From Terrabacter aerolatus (GTDB lineage Bacteria > Actinomycetota > Actinomycetes > Actinomycetales > Dermatophilaceae), in NCBI RefSeq assembly GCF_007991735.1, contig NZ_BJYX01000030.1, positions 1-42,967 of the forward strand: a stretch of 42,967 bases of DNA, read 5' to 3'. The position numbers were made by a program, and so were the translations under genes. The notes beneath the pieces are model-generated. The model made no database searches and was not told the DNA's origin. It saw nothing but the letters and a program-made list of their open reading frames with translations. This document shows, one piece after another, positions 31,784-39,789 of this stretch (position 1 is the stretch's first letter; the number at the start of each line of letters is the position of its first letter).

Positions 31784-32521
31784 ATGTCCAATGAGCGCCT
31801 ACGGGCCGCAATCGCGGGAGCCGGCCTCACGACGCAGACATTCAGCGAGATGGTCGCCGTCGACCCCAAGACGGTCGAGCGATGGATCTCGGCAGACCGC
31901 CTGCCACACCGCTCCCACCGGATCCGCGCCTCCGAGATCCTCCGCAAGAGCGATGGCTTCCTCTGGCCCGCAACCCATTCCGACCGGGCGAGCACTTCCT
32001 CGACGCAGGCGGAGCTCGTTCACGTCTATCCCAGCCGAAGTGCCATCGAGCCCCCGACCTGGCTCCAGCTGGTCGCGCAGGCCAAGGAGCGCATCGACGT
32101 CCTCGCCTACGCTGCCAGCTTCCTGCACGACAGCATCCCGGAGTTCATGACCAGGCTGGCCGAGAGGTCACGCCAAGGGGTGCAGGTGAGGCTCCTCTTC
32201 GGCGACCCCAACGGTCAGGCCGTCGACGTGCGAGGTCAGGAGGAAGGCATCGGTGAGCTCATGGCCGCGCGATGCAAGCTCACCTGGGTCTACGTGACGC
32301 CCCTGCTGGCCGCCCACCCGATCGAGGCGCGACGACACAACACGACCCTCTATGCCTCACTCTTCAGGTTCGACGACACGCTCCTGGCCAATGGACATAC
32401 TTACGGAAGCAGCGCCTCGCAGTCTCCCGTCCTCCACCTCTGTCGCATCCCAGGAGGGCGGTTGTTCACGCACTACCTCGATTCGTTCGAGCGAGTGTGG
32501 GCATCGTCAGCACCGTCATGA
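31784..32521 (+). CDS. XRE-type HTH regulator with PLD-superfamily-like C-terminal domain
   Basis: This 245-aa protein has an N-terminal helix-turn-helix: LRAAIAGAGLTTQTFSEMVAVDPKTVERWI (in two helices, about 5-36). The C-terminal domain shows VLAYAASFLHDSIPEFMTRL, VQVRLLFGDPNG and SLFRFDDTLLANGHTYG. This is the layout of an actinobacterial family whose C-terminal part resembles phospholipase D folds, but no HKD catalytic motif is seen, so it is likely a ligand sensor. AAGGAGG lies 4 nt before the ATG at 31784. The phased repeats directly upstream suggest self-control. It precedes a Nudix gene with 29 bases between, a pairing often seen on mobile elements. Confidence 0.75.
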   Translation: MSNERLRAAIAGAGLTTQTFSEMVAVDPKTVERWISADRLPHRSHRIRASEILRKSDGFLWPATHSDRASTSSTQAELVHVYPSRSAIEPPTWLQLVAQAKERIDVLAYAASFLHDSIPEFMTRLAERSRQGVQVRLLFGDPNGQAVDVRGQEEGIGELMAARCKLTWVYVTPLLAAHPIEARRHNTTLYASLFRFDDTLLANGHTYGSSASQSPVLHLCRIPGGRLFTHYLDSFERVWASSAPS

Positions 32522-32550
32522 ATCCGCCCCCGTAGATAGGCTCGTTGAGC

Positions 32551-33021
32551 ATGGGACGCATTGACTACATCGACGACCCAGCGGCACCCGCCATCAACAG
32601 CGTCGTGCCTTCGGTCGTGGCGATCGTCCAGCGCGAGGACGGCCGCGTCCTCATGATCCACAAGACCGACAACGACAAATGGGCGTTGCCAGGCGGCGGC
32701 CACGAGCCTGGTGAGTCCATCTCCGAGACGGTCGAGCGAGAGGTCAAGGAAGAGACCGGCTACGACGTCACGGTCGAAGCCATAACCGGCGTCTACACCA
32801 ACCCGCGGCACGTGATGGCATATGACGACGGCGAGGTCAGGCAGCAGTTCTCGATCGCGTTCAAGGCCCGGCTTGTCGGAGGCGATCGACGGACCAGCAG
32901 CGAGAGCAGCGAGGTCGAGTGGTTGACGAGCGCCGAGATCGACTCGCTTCCGATCCACCCCTCGATGCGCCTACGCCTCGAACACGCCCTCAGTGACAGA
33001 GAGCGGCCATTCATCGGTTAG
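32551..33021 (+). CDS. Nudix hydrolase
   Basis: This is a 156-aa protein with a complete Nudix box, G-x5-E-x7-REVKEETGY (about residues 49-71), that coordinates Mg2+ to split nucleoside-diphosphate-linked substrates. The strand WALPGGGHEPGE precedes it. A TTG at 32545 and an ATG at 32551 are both possible; ATG is reported. Actinomycete conjugative elements often encode a Nudix protein near their transfer regulators, for example the activator Pra of pSAM2, so a regulatory role is as likely as house-cleaning. Its 3' end overlaps the convergent HD gene by 51 bases. Confidence 0.87.
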   Translation: MGRIDYIDDPAAPAINSVVPSVVAIVQREDGRVLMIHKTDNDKWALPGGGHEPGESISETVEREVKEETGYDVTVEAITGVYTNPRHVMAYDDGEVRQQFSIAFKARLVGGDRRTSSESSEVEWLTSAEIDSLPIHPSMRLRLEHALSDRERPFIG

Positions 33022-33555
33022 GCGCAGTCGGCGGCGAGCTTGCTCCGCCCCGCCCAGCAGGACGGGGCGCGACACAGCAACAGCCCGGTGCACGGGGTCG
33101 TTGGTGGGATAACGCTCGAGCACTTCGGATAATCGTGCCGAGGGGGAGGTCGGCGATCCGCTAGGGCCGATCACGAGATCGAGAAGGTTGAGCTCCTCCA
33201 GGTCTGTCGGATTCGGGACGGGCAACGCCGCCAGCGCTCCACTTAGGCCGCGCTCTGCGGCCTCGTATGCCGCACCGGTGTGATGCGCAACCAGCGCGAC
33301 GACGTTGGCTTGCACCGAGAGCCCCTGCAGATAGACGGCCCCGTCGAGCGGATGGAAGTTCGTGTCCGCGAGCTCAGGCGCGTAGCCGATGTCATGGAGC
33401 CAGGCAGCAGCGGCCACATCGTTCGAGACACGGCCCTGGGCCGCGAGGGCGTCCGCCAGGCGTCCCACCGCCTGCACGTGGGCCCAGCGGGATCCCATGT
33501 TGGCAAGGTGGCGGGCCGCCAGGTCGCTTGCTTCGTGGCTCTGCATCACCACCAT
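32971..33555 (-). CDS. HD-domain phosphohydrolase
   Basis: This 194-aa protein has the HD-superfamily metal ligands: His in RWAHVQAVG (about 24), the His-Asp pair in AAWLHDIGY (about 53-54), and the following DTNFHPLDGA and ALVAHHTGA with further His. Such proteins hydrolyse nucleotides or cyclic nucleotides; the substrate is not deducible. The frame is open to 33672, but residues before MVVMQSHE do not look conserved, so the ATG at 33555 is chosen; starts at 33660 or 33672 would overlap the upstream gene. It is the likely last gene of the leftward SOS-controlled operon and its 3' end overlaps the Nudix gene by 51 bases. Confidence 0.78.
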   Translation of the reverse strand: MVVMQSHEASDLAARHLANMGSRWAHVQAVGRLADALAAQGRVSNDVAAAAWLHDIGYAPELADTNFHPLDGAVYLQGLSVQANVVALVAHHTGAAYEAAERGLSGALAALPVPNPTDLEELNLLDLVIGPSGSPTSPSARLSEVLERYPTNDPVHRAVAVSRPVLLGGAEQARRRLRLTDEWPLSVTEGVFEA

Positions 33556-33640
33556 CCTGCCCGACCCCTGACGTCTTCGATCCACCACGGCGAGGAGGCT
33601 CCAGAGGAGCGCTGCCTCGCGGGTCACCTCACGACCTTGG

Positions 33641-33958
33641 TCAGTCGTCAGCTTCAGCATCGATGTGACCACTGCTTGAAGGCGAGGTGGGGTGCCTGCT
33701 CGTCGTGTCGTCAGTGCGACGCAGCCCCCGGCGTAGCGTCGCCTCTTCGACGCCCAGCAGCAGAGCTGCTCGAGCCGCCCCCGAAGTGCGCACCAGGCTC
33801 CGCTGGGCCTCGAGCAGCTTGACGTCTGCTGCAGCGAGCCGACTCCGGACCGCGTCGCAGTTTCTTGCTGCAGCCTGGACCTTTCGCAGCGCGTTCGCCT
33901 CGGCGCGCTGAGCTTCGAGCAAGCGCTGCCTGGCTCCCTGATCTACCGGGTGTCGCAT
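33641..33958 (-). CDS. Small coiled-coil protein of unknown function
   Basis: This 105-aa protein is almost entirely Ala/Arg/Leu-rich helix with heptad-like spacing (LLEAQRAEANALRKVQAAAR and AAADVKLLEAQRSLVRT), so a coiled coil is likely. GGAGGAAGGA, 6 nt before the ATG at 33958, is one of the strongest ribosome sites in the window. It lies 51 bases after the 81-aa gene and upstream of the HD gene, in the operon that starts at the SOS box. The function is unknown. Confidence 0.65.
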   Translation of the reverse strand: MRHPVDQGARQRLLEAQRAEANALRKVQAAARNCDAVRSRLAAADVKLLEAQRSLVRTSGAARAALLLGVEEATLRRGLRRTDDTTSRHPTSPSSSGHIDAEADD

Positions 33959-34009
33959 CAGTAGTCCTTCCTCCCGCGGTCCCTGTCCTCACATCACGCG
34001 ATGAGGGGG

Positions 34010-34255
34010 TCACTGTCGGGGAGGGCGGGTCGGCGTGAGCAGGTGCGCTGGCAGCCATTGCTGGACGACAGCGGCGTCGGCTTCGATGACATAGGTGACC
34101 AGGGCCCACCACCCGCCATCACGGCGTGACCACTCGAGGACCAGTCCCGGGTGCGGTCCCCGCGACGACGCCGGACCAGTCACCCAGCAGTGCTGTCGGG
34201 CTGGCGGAGGCACCGGAATGGGGTGCTCATGCCCTCGTCCCGATCCACCAGCCAT
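34010..34255 (-). CDS. Small protein of unknown function behind an SOS box
   Basis: This is an 81-aa protein with a Pro/Gly-rich start and a central block WVTGPASSRGPHPGLVLEWSRR followed by DGGWWALVTYVIEAD and QQWLPAHLL. No family is recognised. The frame is open upstream to 34636, but the promoter with the LexA box at 34278-34291 and the ATG at 34255 place the start here. As first gene of the operon it would be induced by DNA damage if the host LexA reads the box. Confidence 0.6.
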   Translation of the reverse strand: MAGGSGRGHEHPIPVPPPARQHCWVTGPASSRGPHPGLVLEWSRRDGGWWALVTYVIEADAAVVQQWLPAHLLTPTRPPRQ

Positions 34256-34614
34256 CTGCCTAGTGTCTCGCAACGTACGAACAAGTGTTCGATGCAAATG
34301 ATTCGGAACCAGACAGACAAGAGCCGGCGCCCGCACAGGGGGAGCGGACGCCGGCCCCGGAAGCATATACGCACGACGACGCCGAACCGTCCACCTCTGG
34401 GCACCCGTTCGCGCAACCCTCCGCGCCGTCCAAGCTGCCATCACTGGTCTCACTCGTGCGGGCCCTCGACCTGTCCGTCGATCTCCGCCGACCACGTCCG
34501 CAGGCCGACCACCGACACCGCTCTCAGACGCCCATCCTTCGCTCCACACGTCTGGCACCAAGGTGGGCGCGGGGTCCCCGGGTGCCCCCTGCGCCGGGTT
34601 GGTTGTGGGTGACG
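34256..34614. other. Promoter region and possible oriT upstream of the relaxase gene
   Basis: These 359 bases hold the SOS box and the divergent promoters for the relaxase and the leftward small-gene operon. A 7-bp perfect inverted repeat, GCCGGCG/CGCCGGC (34323-34329 and 34349-34355), is followed by the locally AT-rich AAGCATATAC. MobF relaxases often nick next to such repeats close to their own gene, so this is a candidate oriT. The relaxase frame is open through this region, but no start with a ribosome site supports translation of it. Confidence 0.4.
34278..34291. promoter_or_regulatory. Perfect SOS (LexA) box
   Basis: CGAACAAGTGTTCG fits the Gram-positive/actinobacterial LexA consensus CGAAC-N4-GTTCG at every defined base, including the B. 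subtilis form with R-N-R-Y in the centre. On the minus strand it is directly followed by TACGTT, a TANNNT -10, about 30 bases before the ATG at 34255. LexA would therefore sit inside that promoter. It may also affect the relaxase gene on the other side. Confidence 0.75.
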
Positions 34615-37566
34615 ATGTCGATCCGAAGGGTGACACTGGGCTCGGGCTACCGGTACCTGATGGCGTCGGTCGCCCGCGGCGACGCCGGCGCCTCCGCCGC
34701 GTCGCCGCTCACGGCGTACTACACCGAGCCCGGCACCCCACCCGGCCGTTTCTTTGGTGCCGGCCTGGCGGGCCTGAACGGTGGTCGGGGCGTCGAGGTG
34801 GGCTCGACGGTGAGCGAGGAGCACCTCTGGCGCATGCTCGGCATGCTGCAAGACCCGGTCACCGGCGACCCGCTGGGCCGGACCCCCGGAACCGAGCGCA
34901 CGGCATACGTCGACGGGTTGAAGCGGCTGCGGAAGGCGCCGCAGACGGTCGCCGGGTTCGACCTGACGTTCAGTGCTCCGAAGTCGGTGTCGGTGGCGTG
35001 GGGTCTCGCGGACGAGCCGACCCGGCGGCGCATCCACGCGGCCCATGTGGCGGCGCTGGGGTTCGTTCTCGAGTACGCCGAACGGACGGTGTTCGCGACG
35101 CGCACCGGCCGTGGGGGAGTCGTCTCGGAGGACGTGCGCGGCGTGGTCGGGGCCGCGTTCGATCACTGGGATTCCCGCTCCGGGGACCCTCAGCTGCACA
35201 CCCACGTCGTTGTGCTTAACCGGGTGCAGGCCGTTTCGGACGGGCGCTGGCGCACGCTCGACAGCAAGGCCCTCTTCCGCGCGGCGGTGGGGATGTCGGA
35301 GCTGTACAACGGCGTCCTCGCCGACCTCGTGACCGCCGATCTCGGCTACGGCTGGACACCGGAACAGCGCCGTCACTCCCCGGTGGAGAAGTGGGAGGTC
35401 GCCGGGGTGGGGGAGGCGCTGCGGGCGGAGTTCTCGCAGCGCAGCACGGAGATTGACGCCGCCAAGGACGTCATGGTCCAGGAGTTCGTGGCTGGGCACG
35501 GGCGGCAGCCGACACCGCGGGAGGTGCTGCAGCTGCGGCAGCGGGCGACGCTGGAGACGCGCCCGGCCAAAGAGCTGCACTCACTCGGCGACCTCGTCAC
35601 GGGGTGGCGGTCGCGGGCCGCGACCTTCGTGGGAGACGAGCCGCAGGCGTGGGTCGCCGGCCTCGCCGGGCGCAACGACCTGCCGCTGCTCCATGCCGGC
35701 GACTTCGCCGAGGCGATGCTCGAGGACGCGGCCCGGGCCGCCCTCGATGTCGTCTCCGGGAAGCGGGCCACGTTCACGCGGGCGAACATCTTCGCCGAGG
35801 TGCTGCGCCAGATCCACGGCGTCCGGTTCGCCTCACCGGACGACCGGGTCGCGGTCACGGAGCGCGTCACTGCGCTCGGGCTCCAGCGTGCGGTCATGCT
35901 TACGCCGCCCGAGGTGGGTTACGTTCCGGCCGAGCTGCGGCGCCCGGATGGCACCTCCCGCTTCCGCCCCCGCGACTCCGAGGTCTACACGACCCAGGCG
36001 CTGCTCGATGCCGAGGAACGGCTGCTGGCGGCCGGCCGCGCAGTCGACGCTCCAACGGTCGAGGAGGCGAAGGCTGCCGCCGTCTGTGCTGCGAACCTGC
36101 CAGGTCGTGACCATCCCTTGTCGGCTGAGCAGGCCGCTGCCGTTCGCCGAATCGCGACGTCCGGTCGTGCGCTCGATGTGCTCGTCGGCCCGGCCGGTGC
36201 CGGCAAGTCCACCGCCATGGCCGGCGTCCGCGCCGTCTGGGAGTCACGCTTCGGGTCAGGCTCGGTGGTGGGTCTGGCCCCGTCCGCGGCGGCTGCGGAG
36301 GTGCTGTCGGACGCGGTCGGCGTGTCGACCGAGAACACGGCCAAGTGGCTCACCGAGGCGGCACGGCAACCAGCCCGAGTGGCCGAGCTGGAAGGGTTGA
36401 AGGCTGCGCTCGACCGTGCCAGCCCGTCCCTGCGGACGCGCGCCTTGATGCGCCGCGCCCGTGAGCTCTCTACCGAGATCGACCGGTGGGGCCTGCGGCG
36501 AGGGCAGCTCGTGATCGTCGACGAGGCGTCCATGGCCGGCACCTTCGAGCTCGACTCGCTGACGGCATACGCCCGCGCTGCCGGCGCGAAAGTGCTCCTC
36601 GTCGGGGACTGGGCCCAACTATCGCCCGTCGCCGCCGGCGGGGCGTTCAAGCTCCTCGCGACCGACCGCCAGGACGCGCCATCACTGCTGGATGTGCGCC
36701 GGTTCCGGCACGAATGGGAACGCGACGCCTCGCTCAAGCTACGGACCGGAGCGACGGGCGTCGCCGCGGAGTACGCGCGTCACGGCCGGGTGCGCGGCGG
36801 TGATCGCGAAGCGGTGCTCGACGAGCTTTTCGCCAACTGGAGCGACGACGTCGCGGCCGGCCGGCGGTCGCTGATGGTGGCCGCCGACACCGCCACCGTG
36901 GCCGACCTGAACCAGCGCGCCCGGGCCCAGCGAGTCGCCGCAGGGAAGGTCGCGGAGCGCGGCATCACAGCGGCTGACGGGTCGGTGATCGGCGTGGGGG
37001 ACCTCATCGTGACCCGTCAGAACCAACGCGACCTAGGTTCTACGGGGTGGGTCAAGAACGGTGACCAGTGGATCGTCGTTACCGTCGACAGCCACGGGGG
37101 TGTCACGGTCCGGCGCGAGTCCGGTGGGGGAACGACCCGCCTGCCTGAGGCGTACGTCCGCGACCACGTCGAGCTCGGATACGCCACCACGGCCCATCGC
37201 GCTCAAGGCAGGACCGTGGACACGACGCACGCTTTCGTCACCACGACGACGATGCGCGAACCGCTCTACGTCATGGCCACCCGCGGCCGCGAAAGCAACG
37301 TCCTGTACGTCGACACGATGTACGACCCCGACGCGCCCACGGCGCACGAGCCACCCACCGCCATAGACCCGACCCTCGTCCTAGAGCAGGTGCTGACCCG
37401 TTCGAGTGCAGATCTCAGCTCAACGGAGATGCGCGAGCGGGAGCGGGACAACAGCGTCAACCCGGCACGGCTGGGGGCCGAGGGGGCTGCAGTTCTCGCC
37501 GCCCACCAGCTCAGACGGGCCAGCGTCAGCGCGTCAGCACGCGACTCAGGCATGCGCGAGCTGTAG
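34615..37566 (+). CDS. MobF conjugative relaxase-helicase (TrwC/TraI-like)
   Basis: This 983-aa protein would nick the element at oriT, stay bound to the 5' end and unwind the strand. The N-terminal relaxase domain shows Tyr-bearing segments YRYLMASVARGD and LTAYYTEPG, the block FDLTFSAPKSVSVAWGL, and the three-His metal site FDHW...PQLHTHVVVLNR (His184, 195, 197). The helicase part has Walker A GPAGAGKST (525-533), Walker B VIVDEASM (about 633), LLVGDWAQLSPV and the late motif GYATTAHRAQGRT (about 855), as in RecD/TrwC helicases. It is an intermediate length for the family. ATG at 34615 is chosen because the family starts just before the catalytic Tyr; a GTG at 34609 is equivalent. It is on the opposite strand to the channel genes. 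Confidence 0.9.
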   Translation: MSIRRVTLGSGYRYLMASVARGDAGASAASPLTAYYTEPGTPPGRFFGAGLAGLNGGRGVEVGSTVSEEHLWRMLGMLQDPVTGDPLGRTPGTERTAYVDGLKRLRKAPQTVAGFDLTFSAPKSVSVAWGLADEPTRRRIHAAHVAALGFVLEYAERTVFATRTGRGGVVSEDVRGVVGAAFDHWDSRSGDPQLHTHVVVLNRVQAVSDGRWRTLDSKALFRAAVGMSELYNGVLADLVTADLGYGWTPEQRRHSPVEKWEVAGVGEALRAEFSQRSTEIDAAKDVMVQEFVAGHGRQPTPREVLQLRQRATLETRPAKELHSLGDLVTGWRSRAATFVGDEPQAWVAGLAGRNDLPLLHAGDFAEAMLEDAARAALDVVSGKRATFTRANIFAEVLRQIHGVRFASPDDRVAVTERVTALGLQRAVMLTPPEVGYVPAELRRPDGTSRFRPRDSEVYTTQALLDAEERLLAAGRAVDAPTVEEAKAAAVCAANLPGRDHPLSAEQAAAVRRIATSGRALDVLVGPAGAGKSTAMAGVRAVWESRFGSGSVVGLAPSAAAAEVLSDAVGVSTENTAKWLTEAARQPARVAELEGLKAALDRASPSLRTRALMRRARELSTEIDRWGLRRGQLVIVDEASMAGTFELDSLTAYARAAGAKVLLVGDWAQLSPVAAGGAFKLLATDRQDAPSLLDVRRFRHEWERDASLKLRTGATGVAAEYARHGRVRGGDREAVLDELFANWSDDVAAGRRSLMVAADTATVADLNQRARAQRVAAGKVAERGITAADGSVIGVGDLIVTRQNQRDLGSTGWVKNGDQWIVVTVDSHGGVTVRRESGGGTTRLPEAYVRDHVELGYATTAHRAQGRTVDTTHAFVTTTTMREPLYVMATRGRESNVLYVDTMYDPDAPTAHEPPTAIDPTLVLEQVLTRSSADLSSTEMRERERDNSVNPARLGAEGAAVLAAHQLRRASVSASARDSGMREL

Positions 37567-37758
37567 GGCGAGTGACCGATTCTGCTTCAGCATCAGCCCG
37601 CCAAGTCCCCCCACTTTCGGTTTGTGCGCAACCTTACGAGGTCGCTGCCGTCGCGGAGTGACCTCAACGATGGCAGCGGCCGAATCCTCTGCCCAAAGGC
37701 CTCGCCGTCGTACAGCCGTCGTGCCTTCGCCGGACACAGGCCTTCCCCGCATAGCGCC

Positions 37759-37901
37759 GAGCTGATCGTCTACGGCACAGCGGGCGGGCCGCGCCGGCAT
37801 GGCTCGTGCTGACGCATTTGCACGGTCGCGAGCACGTCCGCGTCTACGACGGCTCGTGGGCCGAGGGGCCGACGCCCTTGATGCCCGGTCGCGGTCGGTA
37901 G
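37759..37901 (+). pseudogene. Decayed C-terminal fragment of a rhodanese (thiosulfate sulfurtransferase)
   Basis: Two short stretches in different frames rebuild the end of a SseA-like rhodanese. ELIVYG (37759-37776) stands where the active-site strand 'LIVYC' would be. After a frame change, GRAAPAWLVLTHL...EHVRVYDGSW (from about 37782) matches the family's 'W.VLTHLLG...VRNYDGSW.EW'. The stop is at 37899-37901. The catalytic Cys is replaced by Gly, the frame is broken, and no N-terminal domain is present. It is a remnant and suggests past insertion or deletion just outside the relaxase gene. Confidence 0.7.
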
Positions 37902-37964
37902 GGCTCAAGATCCGGCGGGTCCGGCCGGCCCGGTAGGAGAGGATGTTCCACCGGCGCTCCCAGC

Positions 37965-37989
37965 CACCCGGGTGCGTCGCACCCGGGTG
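37965..37989 (-). terminator. Strong hairpin, terminator of the cupredoxin-like gene
   Basis: CACCCGGGTGC (37965-37975) and GCACCCGGGTG (37979-37989) form an 11-bp perfect stem with a 3-base loop, 31-55 bases past the stop of the gene at 38020-38961. Each arm contains the 10-bp palindrome CACCCGGGTG, so the unit also reads as a direct repeat. No U-tract follows. It could serve transcription from either side. Confidence 0.7.
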
Positions 37990-38019
37990 CCCGGCGGCAA
38001 ACCAATCATGCTGCCGACG

Positions 38020-38961
38020 TCACTTCAGGACGACGACCTTGTGCATCCCCATGATCGCGTGCGGCATCCCGGTCACGGAGTCGGCCACGAAGCACTGCAG
38101 CACGTAGGTGCCCGGCGGCATGTCGTAGCTCAGCGTCGCGCTGGAACCCGCCGACAGGACGTCCAGACCGAAGGTCGGACCGTTGAGCGCGAACGGCGGC
38201 GGGGCCATCACCCCGGAGTCGTAGTACGCCTGGATCTGCTTGTCGGTCGTCCCCTTCTTCACCGGCGAGAACTGCGCCACGTGGATCGAGTCACCGACGT
38301 TACGGAACGTCACGCTGCCCTCGGCGGGCAGGCGGCCCGGGCCGACGAACCGGTCCGCGGCGGTGAGCCAGATTGTCGGGTGCCAACCCGATCCGTCCTC
38401 CCGGGCTGAACTATCCGACCACGACCAGCCGTCGTCGTCGCTGTCGCGGACGACGAGCTTCGTCAGGGCCGGGTTGGGCGCTCCGGAGGGCCCCATGGGC
38501 CCGAAGAAGCTACCGAGGTCCATCAGGTAGTACGTGCCGGGATGCAGGTTCACCCGCACCGATGCCGGGTAGCCCTTCTGGACATCAGCCAGTCCGGTTG
38601 CTCGGACGTCGCGGTTGAGCTCCCTGGTCCCCTTCGCCGCGGTCTTCGGGTTCGGCGAGAACTCGTCCGCGAGGTCCGCCTTGAACGTGTTGACGGTGGC
38701 CTTCCCGAGGAGGCGGAACAGGCTGATCTGGCTCCCGCCGGGGCTGGCGTTCGTGGTGGACTCGTGGAAGAGCACGGGACCTTCCTCAACGCGCCAACGG
38801 CTCAGCTTCACATGGGAACCGTCTCCGGTGACCCAGACGCTGGTGACATGCCCGTGGTCACGGTCGTGGCCGCTGTCGTGGGCAGAGGCGCTACCGGCAG
38901 CGGCGACCGGGACGGCAGCGGCCAAGGTGAGCGCGGCGAGAGTTGAAACGAGTCGTCTCAC
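38020..38961 (-). CDS. Secreted cupredoxin-like protein
   Basis: This 313-aa exported protein has a signal peptide of about 27 residues (basic start, Leu/Ala core, ASA cleavage site) followed by a His/Asp-rich stretch (HDSGHDRDHGH) that could bind metal. The C-terminal half looks like a cupredoxin beta-barrel: a His in SIHVAQF, then GTYVLQCFVADSVTGMPHAIMGMHKVV, in which Cys, His and Met stand in type-1 copper order. Copper binding is plausible, but ligand spacing cannot be verified here. The GTG at 38961 has AGGGGGA 5 nt upstream, which fixes the start. A strong hairpin follows the gene. It is probably a host-type extracytoplasmic protein of unknown partner. Confidence 0.7.
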   Translation of the reverse strand: MRRLVSTLAALTLAAAVPVAAAGSASAHDSGHDRDHGHVTSVWVTGDGSHVKLSRWRVEEGPVLFHESTTNASPGGSQISLFRLLGKATVNTFKADLADEFSPNPKTAAKGTRELNRDVRATGLADVQKGYPASVRVNLHPGTYYLMDLGSFFGPMGPSGAPNPALTKLVVRDSDDDGWSWSDSSAREDGSGWHPTIWLTAADRFVGPGRLPAEGSVTFRNVGDSIHVAQFSPVKKGTTDKQIQAYYDSGVMAPPPFALNGPTFGLDVLSAGSSATLSYDMPPGTYVLQCFVADSVTGMPHAIMGMHKVVVLK

Positions 38962-39234
38962 GATTTCCCCCTAATGACGAAGACGGCCGCGGCCAACCCG
39001 AGGCCGCCTCCCAGCGTCATCTCGTCACCGCGCCAGCGGATCCACCGTTTGGCGTATGCCCGCCTCCACCGGTCCGCGCGCAGCCCCCTCCCGGCAGATC
39101 CGTCAGGCGCCGCCCATCGGTGCGGGGTCGCGACGGGGCGGCCTAACGCCATGCGGTGGCACGATGCGCGTTGCTCTGTTGGCTAACGGCACCGAGTCTC
39201 TTGTCAGCGGCATGTGAGTGCATGCGTTCCGGGG

Positions 39235-39789
39235 TCACAGCTTCGGCGGAATGACCGAGAAGACCAGTGCATCTGAGGACCGGTCCTCAACCGTGATGAA
39301 GTTCCGGAGGCGCCCCTCCTGCTGGAACCCCGCGCCGCGGAGCACGCGCTGTGAGCCCACGTTGTCCGGCTCCACCCATGCCTCCAGGCGCCGCAGGTTC
39401 AACGCGTTCAGCGCCCAGGGGAGGACGAGGCGGACGGCGGCCGTCGCCAGGCCCAAGCCACGTGCAGGCGGGATGATCCAGTACCCCAACCCGCCGACGT
39501 GCGGCTGCGGCCGGAGGGCCACCCACATAAGGCCGACGGCACGGCCGCTACCGACCTCGACAACCGCTTGAGACACCCCCTCGCCGTTCTCCGCGCGACT
39601 CCATTGCCGATGGATGAATGCAAGCCCCTCAGTGGTGGTGAATGTGGCGGGAACGGTCGTGCCTCGCGGGATGCGGGGATCGGTACCAGCGAGCCGGATG
39701 CACTCCACATCTCCTTCACGCCACCTCCTGAGGCAGATGCGCCCATCACTCAGCGGGGGATCCGGGTATCTCAGAGGGGCATCTGGCAC
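39235..39789 (-). CDS. GNAT acetyltransferase, RimJ/RimL type
   Basis: This 184-aa protein has the RimJ/RimL layout: an opening strand LRRWREGDVECI, the acetyl-CoA site in the middle (WIIPPARGLGLATAAVRL, with R-G-x-G-x-A) and the late block NLRRLEAWVEPDNVGSQRVLRGAGFQQEGRLRN, which is the most telling match. It would acetylate an N-terminal or small-molecule amine; the substrate is open. The start is a GTG at 39789, with CAGGAT 6 nt upstream as a possible leaderless -10. Confidence 0.87.
   Translation of the reverse strand: MPDAPLRYPDPPLSDGRICLRRWREGDVECIRLAGTDPRIPRGTTVPATFTTTEGLAFIHRQWSRAENGEGVSQAVVEVGSGRAVGLMWVALRPQPHVGGLGYWIIPPARGLGLATAAVRLVLPWALNALNLRRLEAWVEPDNVGSQRVLRGAGFQQEGRLRNFITVEDRSSDALVFSVIPPKL

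Noticed and set aside
34285-34614. N-terminal extension of the relaxase by 110 residues
   Set aside because: MobF relaxases start just before the catalytic Tyr; the extension overlaps the SOS box and is disordered, Pro/Arg-rich, without a ribosome site.
38958-39152. Small 64-aa open frame whose stop overlaps the cupredoxin-like start
   Set aside because: The overlap looks like coupling, but there is no ribosome site, the first half is Arg-rich noise, and the Shine-Dalgarno of the next gene accounts for the sequence. It remains possible but unsupported.
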